Assembly (NCBI GenBank): GCA_032690845.1
Contig: CM064430.1
Span: 3,458,949 to 3,522,948 of the forward strand
DNA from: Eleusine coracana subsp. coracana
Lineage: Eukaryota > Streptophyta > Magnoliopsida > Poales > Poaceae
Direction: 5' to 3'
DNA: 64,000 nucleotides
The notes beneath the pieces are model-generated. The model saw only the letters and a list, made by a program, of their open reading frames with translations. It made no database searches and was not told where the DNA came from. Numbering within the stretch: position 1 is the first letter of the stretch; each line of letters starts with the position of its first letter. Both the position numbers and the translations under genes were made by a program. Of the stretch, positions 22,836-33,766 are shown in pieces.

Positions 22836-23720
22836 ATGGCCGCGTTTGATGGGCACGGTGGTGGCCCGTATGTGAGCGTATCACATGGCCGCATCCTTAA
22901 GTATGGCGGCAAGGACATAGGCTGGACGGCGTTTGCGTACAGCCCAAGCTATGCAAAGAACAACTGCTCCAATTTCGTGACATCCGAGCTCCCATCGATC
23001 GCCACAGAGAGCTTTTGTGGCCGACCATTGGGCTTACGATTCCATCGTGATTCCGGCTACCTGTATATCGCCGACGCGTACATGGGCTTGATGCGGGTAG
23101 GTCCAAACGGTGGTGAGGCAACCGTTTTGGTGACGGAGGCTGCCAGTGTGCCGCTCAGTTTCACCAATGGGGTCGACGTGGATCAAGTCACCGGCGAGGT
23201 ATATTTTACATCAAGTAGCACCACATTTACACGAGCGCAACATGAGCTGGTTACCTACACTGGAGACTCGACCGGACGTGTCCTAAAGTATGATCCACGT
23301 AGCAATCAAATCACAGTGATCCAATCTGACGTGACCTACCCAAACGGCATTGCCATCAGTGCTGATAGAACCCACCTCATTGTTTCATCGACCGGGCCAT
23401 GCAAGTTACTCAAGATTTGGATTCAAGGTCCCAACGTTGGCTCATTCGAGGTGTTCGTGGACCTACCCGGATATCCAGATAACATTAGGCCTGATCAGAA
23501 GGGTGGATATTGGATAGCGTTGCATCGTGAAAAGAATGAGTCACCATCTGGTGAGGACAGCCACTTGCTTGCCATTAGGATCGGTGCAAATGGTCAAAAG
23601 TTACAAGATATGAGGGGTTCCAAAAATGTTCGACCAACCAAAGCAGTGGAAAGGGAAGATAGCAAAATATATCTCGGATCCGTAGAGTTGCCTTACATTG
23701 GCATTATTAAAAGTACCTAA
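22836..23720 (+). CDS. Strictosidine synthase-like protein, N-terminally truncated
   Basis: The single open frame of 294 codons belongs to the strictosidine synthase-like family of six-bladed beta-propeller proteins. Family landmarks are AFDGHGGGPYVSVSHGRIL near the start, CGRPLGLRFH, YLYIADAYMGLMRVGPNGGE, FTNGVDVDQVTGEVYF, STGRVLKYDP, YPNGIAISADRTHL, LPGYPDNIRPDQKGGYWIAL and the C-terminal YLGSVELPYIG. Plant members usually have about 330-400 residues with a signal peptide. Here the frame opens directly at the first blade, and an in-frame TAG at 22800-22802 excludes an N-terminal extension, so secretion is doubtful. Most plant SSLs do not make strictosidine, so the activity is unknown. No intron is visible. 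The CACTA-like element about 600 bp upstream may explain the lost 5' end. It could be a pseudogene with an intact remaining frame. Confidence 0.85.
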   Translation: MAAFDGHGGGPYVSVSHGRILKYGGKDIGWTAFAYSPSYAKNNCSNFVTSELPSIATESFCGRPLGLRFHRDSGYLYIADAYMGLMRVGPNGGEATVLVTEAASVPLSFTNGVDVDQVTGEVYFTSSSTTFTRAQHELVTYTGDSTGRVLKYDPRSNQITVIQSDVTYPNGIAISADRTHLIVSSTGPCKLLKIWIQGPNVGSFEVFVDLPGYPDNIRPDQKGGYWIALHREKNESPSGEDSHLLAIRIGANGQKLQDMRGSKNVRPTKAVEREDSKIYLGSVELPYIGIIKST

Positions 23721-23752
23721 TCTTTAGTTATTTTTAGATCTTTTGAGATATG

Positions 23753-23889
23753 TTTCTGAAAGGAATTGCTTTCTATTGTAGTAAGTATTGTATTTTATTG
23801 ATACATAATAAAGAAGTTATTGCCTAGAAATTCCAAAATGATAGTCTCTCCTATTTTTCTTCAGTTCTTGAAGTAATTCCTTTCAGAAA
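23753..23889. repeat. Inverted repeat in the 3' region of the SSL gene
   Basis: TTTCTGAAAGGAATT (23753-23767) is perfectly inverted as AATTCCTTTCAGAAA (23875-23889), with about 107 bp between. It lies within 200 bp of the SSL stop codon and contains AATAAAG-type poly(A) signal sequence. It may be a very small MITE or a 3'UTR hairpin. Confidence 0.7.
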
Positions 23890-25004
23890 CTCTCGATTCG
23901 TGTATTGTGTTGGGATTGATCCAGTCGATGTCTCTCTTTTCTTTTAACAGACTTTGAAGTCAAGGCCACTGTAACAAAAGGAAATTGTTTGCTCTTAAAT
24001 CACAAAACATTCAATACACATGGCCGTACTGAGATGAACAGCATGATCGCCAGCATTTATACTGGAGAGTTAAATTGTATGCAGGGCAAATAAAATACAA
24101 AACTTGGTATGCACCGAACATTTATTCACAATCTACTGAGTCTTATGAACCTGAAAGGCTGAAATAATGAAAGTTTGATTTATCCAGGTGAATAGCAGTT
24201 GCAAGGGAGTTGAATAGGTATATGTTGCTATCTAGAAAAAGCTTAGTTGGAACATCAAGAATACAGACTTTGTTGCCTAAACAGTCAAATAGCCCCCCGT
24301 CTGATCCATGTGTGTTACATGCGCGAAATACCCTGTAAGCAGTGCTTTCCTGATTTTGACATAGTATGCACGTCCACTAAAGTATGCACTGCACATTTTG
24401 AGCTTCAGTCTAGTCATGATATATTGATATGAACAAGCTGTTGTCTAACCTTGTCAGCATACTCGAGCACTCCAACATTTAAGAAATCGTCATAGCACCA
24501 TTAAGGATTTACGTCTACTCTGTCAAGAGAATTATTACACAACAAAAAAACACTAGCGAGATAACCACTGAAAGTAGGGGTGTAATTGAGCTAGCCCAGG
24601 ACCCCATCATTTTATACAGATCGTTGGTAAAGCAAAATAACTAGGAAGCTAGTGCAACGGTTTAGTTGAATTCAACCCAGTAGCATCACTGATGGATGAA
24701 ATGGTTAAGCACTAACCGTGTATATGCATTGTATATGGTCAAAAGAGTCGGGCAGTCCTCATCAGTGTGGCCAACGCCAAATAGAGCCTTCACGGCTTGA
24801 CCTCACAAGCAGCCTGTCAAGCCTCCCTAGGCCAGAGAAAGCAATTGGATGCTAAGAGACAGAATATGGTATTGACTTTCCGACGCTGGAGGATCCACAA
24901 AGTCAAAATACAATAAATCGACAATTCCAAACTTCTGAAGCAACAGAAGCATATATGCAAGGTTTGATCCAATAATTTCTAGGTAGGTCTGTGGTTGTAA
25001 ATCT
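23890..25004. other. Intergenic sequence
   Basis: AT-rich, with only short ORFs and no domain. I see no repeat with clear ends. Its right edge adjoins the helicase pseudogene. Confidence 0.5.
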
Positions 25005-26592
25005 TCATAAAGCTCTTCTCAGTGTAGAAGCTGAATCATTTCCCATGTTGTATTTCTTCAAGCATGACCAGATCTTTGAAGGACACTTAGCCTTGAAAAT
25101 TACTGAACTGAGGGACTCCCCCCTTGGATAAACTTTCTTTTTGACAACCCTATATCTATCATACAAACTATATACTATGGTTAAGGATGTCTCAGAGATG
25201 TTTGTGGCCACAATATTTTTTCTTCCAATCGGACCTCCTTCCTTCAATGAGGCTGGACAAGGTTCAAAAACCTTCAGCTGCATTGCTACTTTGCCAGGGC
25301 CAGAGAAGAATATAAAGGAATAATTTGAACTGGTCCAACTCGATGGCCCAACGCCCATGTCTTTAATTTCCTTGATAAATTTCCAGCATGAATCCTAAAT
25401 TTTCTCTTCGCCAGTAAGGAATTAAAATAAGAATATCACCAGCCAGCTGGCACATATGTATCTGCATAACTGTCCTGATTGGAACCTCCAGATAATCCCT
25501 TTCTAGCTCTTGCATATAGAATATTTCAACAACCGAAGCCCCCCATGTACCTTCATCAATGGAGCATCCACTGAAGTAAGGCTGAAATTTCTCAGCTTCA
25601 AAGATAGAGCTCATAACAACCGGCTTTAGATTAGGTGTCATCTTTTGAACCTCTTTCAGACACCCAAACAGAGCATCTCCCGCTAATGTTCTCTCATGAA
25701 CAATCACCATGTACTTCTCTAACAGAGGGTCTTTCATCGCATCTCTCAGAAGAATACCATCAGCCAAATATCTGATCAGAATACCTAAAACCAAAAAGCA
25801 ACTACACTCCATATTGTCTTGCTAAAATCCCAAAATGTTGGTGCATCCAGTTGTGTTCTTCAATGGAACATAAAATTCCCAAACAGCTTAGTTGAGAACA
25901 GTTTTATGGCTGCAGCAATGGTTGAAACAGACATTGTAGCCCACTTCCTCCCAGAGAGCAACATTAATCTCCTCAGCGGCATGCCTGGAGACTGACATTG
26001 CTGCGACCCTCAACCTTCAGCCTCGAGCACAAATTGGAGGGATCTGTTCCACTGAAAACATTGATTCCAGAAGAGTACAAGGAATTAGCATCAGAATGAC
26101 AGAGTCAGTCCCAAAAACTAGTCCAAGTTATATGAAATTATGCTCACAATAAGCATACGCTCGCCACAACCAGCTACGCACTTTCATTACACAAAGAAAC
26201 CTCGAACCTAACCAATCTACCATAGCACCAGATCGGTAGCTTCCACAATGTCTATCGCCCAACACTAGTAATCGGCAACAACTAAGAGCAGCACATATCC
26301 CAGCTTCCTAAGAAACGCAATAAGGAGGCAGAATAGGGGACACAGATCCTTATACCTGAGATGTCTTTCTGCTTCCGGTTTCAGCGACGAGGATCAGGAT
26401 CTGGTTGTCGTGGATCACGCGGAGGAACTCGTCCTTCGGCTGGCAACCCGTGAGCTTGCAGCGCCTGGTGAGGAGCTTCCGGTACAACGGTTCATGGACA
26501 GGCTGGCCGCAGCGGCAGGATGCTCGATGGAGGCGCAACTGAGCTTGTCGAAGAGGGAGGCCTCGTAGTTTCCCCTTCGATTCCGCCCCCAT
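25005..26592 (-). pseudogene. DEAH-box RNA helicase (PRP43/DHX15 type) pseudogene
   Basis: Three minus-strand blocks match successive parts of the spliceosomal DEAH helicase PRP43/DHX15. Block 26592-26350 has KDEFLRVIHDNQILILV followed by AETGSRKT, where active enzymes have GETGSGKT. Block about 25795-25363 has LADGILLRDAMKDPLLEKY, then VIV directly followed by HERTLAGDALFG, so the LDEA of the DEAH box is missing. It continues with VEIFYMQELERDYLEVPIRT and VMQIHMCQLAGDIL. Block 25358-25005 has KVFEPCPASLKEGGP, GRKNIVATNISETSLTIVYS and KKKVYPRGESL, with deletions. A splice donor after the first block and intron-like gaps show it arose by DNA duplication and not from mRNA. Both nucleotide-binding motifs are destroyed and the C-terminal helicase portion is absent. 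Confidence 0.88.
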
Positions 26593-26758
26593 TGCGGCGC
26601 CGCGCTACGGTCGCTCGCGCGTCTCTTGCCACCACGCGACCGCGGGGACGAAGGGGAGCGACGGACGCACGGCGGGGTTAGCAGAGCTCAACGGTCACGG
26701 CGGCACAGCCTCGCCGGGGATGCAGCAGAGGGTCGCCGGGGCTGAGTTTTACAAAATG

Positions 26759-27008
26759 CCCCCTCGCTAAGATCGCGGTCCTTAATCGCGATCCATATTA
26801 GGGGCCTCTGTGAAAATGTCTAATCCATAATTTAACACTTTACCCCCTAATTTGGATCACGATCATTGATCGTGATCTGAAATAGGGACCTGTTTGCAAT
26901 ATTTGTTTCTGGTATTTACATAATACCCTCTAATATGGATTGCCACTATTGATCACGATCCAAATTAGGGGCATATTTATAATACTCGCATCCGCAATTT
27001 TAAAAACA
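26759..27008. repeat. Three tandem 83-84-bp units, each with a GATC-rich palindrome
   Basis: Units begin at about 26759, 26843 and 26926. Each starts CCCC/CCCT-C-TAA, has a palindromic core (for example GATCACGATCA / TGATCGTGATC at 26855-26877, a perfect 11-bp arm with one spacer base), then TTAGGGG or ATAGGGAC and an AT-rich tail. Unit 1 has GATCGCGGTCC...ATCGCGATC and unit 3 has TTGATCACGATCC. The block lies upstream of the oxidoreductase gene in otherwise unremarkable DNA. Confidence 0.8.
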
Positions 27009-28048
27009 CCTCCCTTATCGCCTGATCGGATTGCCCGGCCGCTTCTCTCTCCGCCGCCCACCACCGGCTGCCATCCGGAATTGCGAAGGCTTGCCGCCCG
27101 CCTAACCACCCATACCCTATTCAATTCCTTTCTCTAGGATCTCCGCTCTTCTGCTTTATATCTCGGTGGCTAGGACGAAGCCGAGCGAGCTACCGCACCA
27201 CGCGCTTGACTTCACGGCGGTGTCGAGCATGGCATCTTTCTCGGTGGCGGGCGCTGGGCCATCGTCTACACTACGGTTGTGGTTGTGAAACGGATATTTT
27301 CTTAAGGGACTTGCTAATTTTTAGCTGATTGAAAGTTTGGAATAACTTTCGGTCACCTCTTTAAACCATAAGATATAAATCTAACGGTTATTATACAAAT
27401 AATCTAAAAAAATCAAAACTCAAAGAAACAAACCATTGATTAAAAGCTTTCAATCAGCTGAAAATTATAAAACATGAGCGACAATGTTTGAGATGTTGTC
27501 ATGGACAGTTGGACATGAACTGCTTGTGATGAACTTGTTCTTCAATGCTTGTCTTCACCAATCTATCTCCAAATGAAATGAAAATCACTCTGCTGTCGCC
27601 TATAACGTTATTTTGCACATGAACATAACGCGAATGCTAGAACAAAGTCACAGGTTAGTCACGAGAACAACAAATTCACTCTGTTACCCTGAACAGGGTC
27701 AGAGCAACTGGATTGAATTGAACCAGAACCAATTGGTTGTTTTATACTCTGACAGATCGACAGTGGTGTGAAGCACTGACCAGTGACCACTGCGGCTGGA
27801 TACATCCTTGTTTAACAAAGTATATATGTTGATGTGTGATTCAGTGATCAATACTTCGTTTTTTCAAAAGAGAAATAGATTATTCGAGAAAAAGAAAAAA
27901 AGATTCAGCAATCAGTGCAAGAGAATGGAACAGAGCCGCCACCTTCTTCAACTGAATCGAGAGACGCGTGCACGAGCACAACTCTGCCCACAGCTTCCAC
28001 ACACTTCCTTCCCATCTTCCTCCACTGAGCCCTCCTCACCCTCCTCCA
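27009..28048. other. Upstream region of the FAD oxidoreductase gene
   Basis: Contains the MITE-like repeat at 27310-27475. The rest has no gene. A pyrimidine-rich leader (CTTCCCATCTTCCTCCACTG) precedes the start codon. Confidence 0.4.
27310..27475. mobile_element. Short MITE-like inverted-repeat element
   Basis: Left arm TTTTTAGCTGATTGAAAG (about 27317-27334) is inverted at the right as CTTTCAATCAGCTGAAAA (about 27447-27464). The centre is AT-rich and non-coding. The exact ends and the target duplication are not clear, so the superfamily is not assigned. Confidence 0.6.
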
Positions 28049-29306
28049 ATGGCGGCCATCCCGGCGACCCCGCCCCGGCGCGTTGTCATCTGCGGCGGCG
28101 GCGTGGTGGGCTCGTGCACGGCCTACTTCCTCTCCACCCACGCCGCGGCCCCGACCGTCCCCACCCTCATCGAGAAGTGCGCCCCGGCGTGCGGCGCCTC
28201 GGGCAAGGCCGGCGGCTTCCTCGCCCTCGACTGGTGCGACTCCACCCCTTCGCTCTCCGCGCTCGCGCGCGCCTCCTTCGCGCTCCACCGCCGCCTCGCC
28301 GCCTCCCTCGACGGCGCCGCCGCGTACGGGTACCGCCCCGTCCACACCCTCTCCATCTGCGTCCCCTCCGACGCCCCCCGGCCGGGGTCCCCGCCGCACC
28401 CGCTACTCCCCGGGTGGGTGGACCCCGCCGCGTCGGCGGCGCCGCCGCGGGAGCTCGGGACACCGGAGACCACCGCCCAGGTCCACCCGGGCCTCTTCAC
28501 CAAGGCCGTCCTCGCCGCGTCCGGCGCTGAGGTCGTCGTCGGGGAGGTGGAGCGCGTCGTGGTGCGGGACGACTGCCGCGTCGCCGGCGTCGCGGTGAAG
28601 GGCCGCGACGGCGTGGTGGACGCCGACGCGGTGGTGCTCGCGCTCGGGCCGTGGTCCGGCCGGCTGGATGTGGTCAGGGAGGTGTGCCACGTGTCTGGGA
28701 TCAAGGCGCACAGCATCGTGCTCCGGCCGCGCGAGCCGGAGAAGATTACGCCGCACGCGCTGTTCCTCAGCTACCAGCCGGCGCCCGGCGCCAAGATGCT
28801 TGACCCAGAGGTGTACCCAAGACCCACCGGTACGCCATCGCTGCTGAACTCACCCCCAATTCTCGTCGAATTACAGAGCTCATCAGCTTATATCATATTT
28901 TGCCGTTTGTACCACCATTGCAGGGGAGGTGTACGTTTGTGGAATGAGCAAAGATGAGGACGCGCCCGACGATCCAGCGACCATCACCGGGGAGCCAGAC
29001 TCGATTGCGATGCTGCACAAGATCGCCGGGAGGGTGTCCAGCCATCTGAGAACGGAGGAGGGCGCCAAGGTGGTCGCGGAGCAGGCGTGCTACCTGCCGT
29101 GCTCCACTGACGGGCTGCCGATCATCGGTGAGATGCCGGGGGTCAAGGGGTGCTATATAGCCACTGGGCACAGCTGCTGGGGCATCCTCAATGCTCCGGC
29201 CACTGGCGCCGCCCTGGCAGAGCTCATCCTCGACGGCAAGGCGAAGACTGTTGATCTTGAGGCGTTCAGTCCGGCAAGGTTTCTCAAGAGGAGGAGCAGG
29301 CGATGA
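28049..29306 (+). CDS. FAD-dependent oxidoreductase (DAO family), two exons
   Basis: Coding exons are 28049-28829 and 28924-29306 (GT-AG intron, phase 1), giving 387 residues. The N-terminus carries the dinucleotide-binding motif VVICGGGVVGSCTAYFLS, followed by EKCAPACGASGKAGGFLALDW. A second FAD-domain segment is ADAVVLALGPWSG, and the C-terminus has CYLPCSTDGLPIIGEMPGVK and ATGHSCWGILNAPATGAALA. This arrangement matches the DAO-type FAD oxidoreductases that include the yeast TDA3 / fission yeast C1F5.03c-like proteins. The substrate is unknown and the protein is probably soluble. I chose ATG 28049 because it begins just before the Rossmann strand; upstream in-frame sequence is leader-like. 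Exon 1 is very GC-rich with strong third-position G/C, as is common for 5' ends of grass genes. It is convergent with the RimP-like gene. Confidence 0.93.
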
Positions 29307-30097
29307 GCCTGACTCGTTTAAGGTATTTGATGTTGAAGGTTCAGGTTTAGACATGTAGAGTTGGAATTGAATAAAAACTACTGTCACTTGCATCGGTACT
29401 ATTACAAAGTGATAAGTGAGTTGCGACACATGTTGAATGCTTGATGTTCTTTACCGTGTTAAATCACAAATGATTCCATCTTGGGACAAAGAGTGCGAAG
29501 ATGTGCAGTTAGCATTCAGCAAATGTGAAGTTTCAGTTCATTCATCAGTGTTCATAATGTTGCTTATAATTTGCAATGATGTCTATTACCATTATACTTC
29601 CTAAAGATCAATCTTCTTCTGCATGAACTGTATGCTTCAGATACTGCAAAACATATGATTCTGAGCCTTTCCGAAAGAAACTTAAATCTTTGGGCTAAGT
29701 GACCTGCCACACTGCCACTATTATACTTAGCGGTACGATCAAAGCATGGGAGGTGAAACAGTATGCACAAAATAGGAGGGATTGGACGCAATACAGATTT
29801 TGAATCCACCCAAGTTAGCACTAGTCAAAGCATGGGAGGTGAAACAGTATGCACAAAATAGGAGGGATTGGACGCAATACAGATTTTGAATCGACCCAAG
29901 TTAGCACTAGTAGATGCATTATCTGAATCCTTCCGTACAAGGTAAGTTGCCTCTACAAAATGTGCCCCACTATTCTGACACTGGTAATTCTTAGGCTAAA
30001 CAGATAGCGCCCCTCGTTTAACTCTCAAGCCTAAGCATGAGATTGAGATCTGGCTAGGACTTTTTCTCGGAGTCATGATCTTGCTAACCATAGCTAC
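29307..30097. other. Intergenic region between convergent genes
   Basis: Holds the 3' ends of both neighbours and the 86-bp tandem duplication. A poly(A)-signal-like GAATAAAAAC lies near 29368. No gene is seen. Confidence 0.5.
29740..29911. repeat. Recent 86-bp tandem duplication
   Basis: The unit starting CAAAGCATGGGAGGTGAAAC occurs at 29740-29825 and again at 29826-29911. I see one substitution (CCACCC against CGACCC). Such near-identity implies a recent event or strong homogenisation. Confidence 0.95.
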
Positions 30098-32065
30098 CTA
30101 GTTTGAGTCCAAGTACAGGGTCACCTTCTTCACCGCCTTGAACGAAGTCTGCAGCCTCCAATCTCTCTGCTTCCTATTCAATGGCCGTCCCTTCCCAGCT
30201 TCAGCTCTGTTCTCCTTGACATCCGCGAGCTTCCAGACGCAATGCTCAGCCTGAGCATCAACTGCCTCGAGCAAAAAGATGCCGTCCTTCAGCAGGTTCT
30301 GCTTCAGAACAAGGTCATCACCGTCTTCGACATGGTATTGCAACCTCATAGCCATATCCTTGAAACGGTCCAAATCCTCAGGTACCTTCAGGAGTCGCTC
30401 AGCACCTGGTGATGAAACCTGCAATTACCAAAATCAGTATTACTTTTATAAGCAGTTTGCAGTTGCTGATGCATCTGTCCGATTAGAAAATATGACTGGG
30501 TGGCTTGCCTCAATTGCCAGGTCCAGGGGAATTTCGCCTCTTTCAATAATCTCATCCAATTTCTGCTTGTAGAGCCTATTGAATTTCTCTATTTCCTCGA
30601 CACCAGGGCACCCATATCTGTCAAGATTTCCATAAAGGCATAGAAAAAGGACAAATAATAAGAGTCCCACCTTAACATAACTATGTTATCATGATCAGGT
30701 AAGATGATAAAGATAATCTGGTGCTATCTACATAAAGACAATCTGGTGCTCTCTAGAGATAATGAAGCCATTCTGATGCTATTTACAGATAATAAAGGCA
30801 TTCTGGTACTATCTACATCAACTCAAAATCATTTGAGACTAATAAAAGCAATAGTGAATGGCACACAAATGAAGGCAGGGAACAATGACACTCCCACCTC
30901 AGGGAAAATCTAAATCTCTATCAGAGATTCCCACCCTACTCTGGAATGACTCACTCCTCTTTCGCTTAACGTACCGATTTATACTTTTGATTTCTGAACA
31001 TAAGAAATAACAAAAGTAGACAGACAAGAAAAGCAGAGCACGTCATATCTAAAACAACTCAAAACGCCATCAGGTATGCAAGTGCCAGAATGTCTAAGGC
31101 CTCAAATTAGATTAGACTCTAAGGAGCTGTTTGTTTTATATCCCCAACATATGACAAGCCAAAATTTAGCTGCAACCGAAATCAGGGTGAGCAAATTTTG
31201 GATAAAGTGGCAATGTGCCAGTAAAATTTTCAGCATGGGCCAATCCGCCAATCTGGCTTGGTCATGTAAATTCACAAACTAACAAACCCCTTAAGATTGA
31301 GATGACTTGTTGCGAGTTGCGGCAAAGGATACAAGTCATATAACTTCTGTTTCGGCCAATGGCATTGGGTCACCATGAACCAATTCACAAAGACTCTAAA
31401 CTTTCGATCACAATGGTCAAAGTAACACGAAGCAAAACCTTCTACTAGAGAAGCTGTAGACTCATCTCTCACCTGGTGGTGAGCTTGTCGATCCGTACGT
31501 AGACGTAACCCTTGGGCGACACCTTGAACGCGAACATGGCGAAGTCGTCCCCGAAATGGTCGGCGAGGACCTCCTGGGCCGCCGCGAGGGCGCGCTCCCC
31601 CCACTTGACGTCCCGCAGCACGACTCCGCCGCCGTCCCCGCCGTCGTCAATCTAAAGAACAAGTTGGTTAGAGCTCAGAGCCGCGAGCCGCGGACGGAAC
31701 GGGGCGGAAATTACCTCGGGCTCGACTCCTTCGTCCTCGCTGTCCTCCCACTCGACCGCCCACTCCTGCGCCTCACCCTCCGAATCGTCCTCGTCGTCCA
31801 CATCGCCCGGGCCAGCGGCGCCGCCTCGCGCGGCCGTGCTCGCCAGGGAGCGCTTCTGCGCGCGGGCTGCGGCCGCCGCGGCGTGAGGGGCGGGGAGGAG
31901 GCGGCGGCAGCGGGAGGCGGGAGAGGGAGAGGGAGAGGGAGCGGCGCCGTGGAGGGTGGAGAACGAGGCGGCCGAGGAGGAAGGGGAAGCGCGGTGGAGG
32001 CATTTCGTCGAGCACCTGGCGAGCAACGTGCGAAGCGCCTGGGTAGTGCGGCGGGCAGTCGCCAT
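30098..32065 (-). CDS. RimP-domain (UPF0090/DUF150) protein, probably organellar
   Basis: Minus-strand exons are 32065-31715, 31651-31473, 30617-30509 and 30418-30098, giving 319 residues; all phases agree. The first about 70 residues are rich in R, S and A with few acids (MATARRTTQALRTLLARCST), which fits an organelle transit peptide. An acidic linker follows (DVDDEDDSEGEAQEW). The RimP region then runs from DVKWGERALAAAQEVLADHF through FKVSPKGYVYVRIDKL, EIPLDLAIEVSSPGAERLL and VPEDLDRFKDMAMRL to KAVKKVTLYLDSN. In bacteria RimP assists maturation of the 30S ribosomal subunit; a matching role in mitochondria or plastids is inferred. The intron between 30508 and 30419 begins GC and not GT (GAG followed by GCAAGC) and ends in CAG. 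Using GC gives the conserved junction LAIE-VSSPGAERLL. The 855-bp intron 30618-31472 holds only AT-rich sequence with CTATCTACAT-type repeats. Confidence 0.92.
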
Positions 32066-32480
32066 GCTCCTGGATTCTGCTCCGTCGACTCGGTCTGCTA
32101 CGTGGCCCGCATCGGCTGTTCGTGAAGTATAATGTGGGCTGTGCTTACATGGGCTTTCCACCTGCCAGGGGGTATAATGGGCTGACTTGGACGGTGCGTG
32201 CACAAAATAAGAAGGCCCATATATAGGGTGTAAACGCAACACAATCTTGTTTATTGCCCATTTTAGCCCGTTCTATGGCCTGCTAATTTTTTAATCTTAA
32301 CTGAGATCCAAGTTATTAGTGCAAAAAAAAAAAAACACTAGACAGCCAACAAGTCTCTGTTTCCTCATGGCTGGTATCCAGAAACTGTTCCTGTTTCCGC
32401 AGCAAAGAATATTCTTCTTGCTGAAAGATGAGGAGTCTCTGGCTTCACTGGCCGTTGCAGGTAGAATCCCTGTTTGTTCT

Positions 32481-32588
32481 GCTCGTGTACCCATATACAG
32501 TTGTGATATGAACCTCAGAAAGCTCGTGTACCCATATACAGTTGTGGTATGAACCTCAGAAAGCTCGTGTACCCATATACAGTTGTCA
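32481..32588. repeat. 41-bp tandem repeat, about 2.6 copies
   Basis: GCTCGTGTACCCATATACAG starts at 32481, 32522 and 32563. The first two full units differ at one position (TGTGATATG against TGTGGTATG). Non-coding. Confidence 0.95.
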
Positions 32589-33277
32589 GCCGGACGGAGC
32601 TATCAATCAGAGAAAGCTCGACTTGACTTCCACTGCATTTTGCAGCGCCCATCTAGTCAGCTGATAGCGGATAATATCTTGGAAAGTAATATAGCAAGTG
32701 AGGAGAGTACATTTACGGTGTGCCAGTGCCAGTAGCACTCACAGATCTCTCTCTCGGAACACTTGCCCCACTTGGCACCCCATGCACAGCGAGTAATCCG
32801 TGCAGGAGCGAGGAAGAAGCAGAGAAGGGCCAGGCAGCTGTTCGTATCCATCGGAAAGCTGCACAGCAATTTGCATTCTCTGTCGACCGACGGTCTAGGT
32901 AGTCATGCATCAGCCTCCCGAGAGACCGAGACGTGCGATAACTACTGATCTCTTATTGGTCGACCCACTTGCAGCAAGCTAATTACTGTAGTTCCCGGCT
33001 ACTGTGTAATGTAGTACTAATGATGAAGGCTGAGGCCCTTGACTTGACTTTGGTGAGCCCGCCCAGGAGGCGAGGAGAGAAGCGAACCAGCCGCCCCGCG
33101 CGGCTTTGGGCGCCGAATAAAACTCTCGAGATCTCGTCGGTGCAGATTAATCAGATTAAAGTTGTTGCAGATCTCCGTTAAATTATTAATGAATGCAACT
33201 GGTGGATGATCTTATTTGGCAAGTTGGAGCGCCATGCATGCATGTCATTCATGCCTTCTGATCCGACCCTCTCCGAT

Positions 33278-33299
33278 GGGGGGGGGGGGGGGGGGGGGG
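33278..33299. repeat. 22-base G homopolymer
   Basis: An uninterrupted run of G follows CTCTCCGAT. Length calls in such runs are unreliable. Confidence 0.9.
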
Positions 33300-33766
33300 C
33301 CTGAACGGTGGTGTGCCATGTGCCATGCCACGGTTTGCCCCTCTGTGACCAACAAAATCCCTCGAGTCCTGGACCACGTCCCATTTTATTTCTGCCGATT
33401 AAAATGTCGTGTGGATGATGATGGAGCTTATTTTCTCATCATCAGTTCCGGGTTTACCTTTTACACAGTACAGTCATTATTGGTGGTGATGAAATTAGTT
33501 AGACAGCTCTCTCTTCTCTCCCTTTATATGTACTTCGTATGCTTCTTGGTCCATGCACCCTTTCAGTGAATTAACTAATTAGGTTGGATGATAGGTTAAG
33601 CGCAGTGGCGGAGCATAGATAAAAATTTAGGTGGGGCAAACACTCAAAACAAAGTTAACATAATGTATATTAAAATTTAAAATGACATAATTTAGTATAC
33701 AAATATAACTAAATAACTAAGAACTATGAACTTTTTGATCAAGATATTCTACGTTTGTGTGACGAT

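Larger units (their letters stand above)
32066..33594. other. Intergenic region
   Basis: Upstream of the RimP-like gene. Site II-like ATGGGCTTTCC and GGCCCATAT motifs near 32150-32220 are compatible with its promoter on the minus strand. Apart from the 41-bp repeat and the G run, I see no gene. Confidence 0.4.

Noticed and set aside
28083..28756. Long ORFs in other frames over the FAD oxidoreductase exon 1
   Set aside because: High GC content makes all frames open; only the frame with the GGGVVG Rossmann motif is real.
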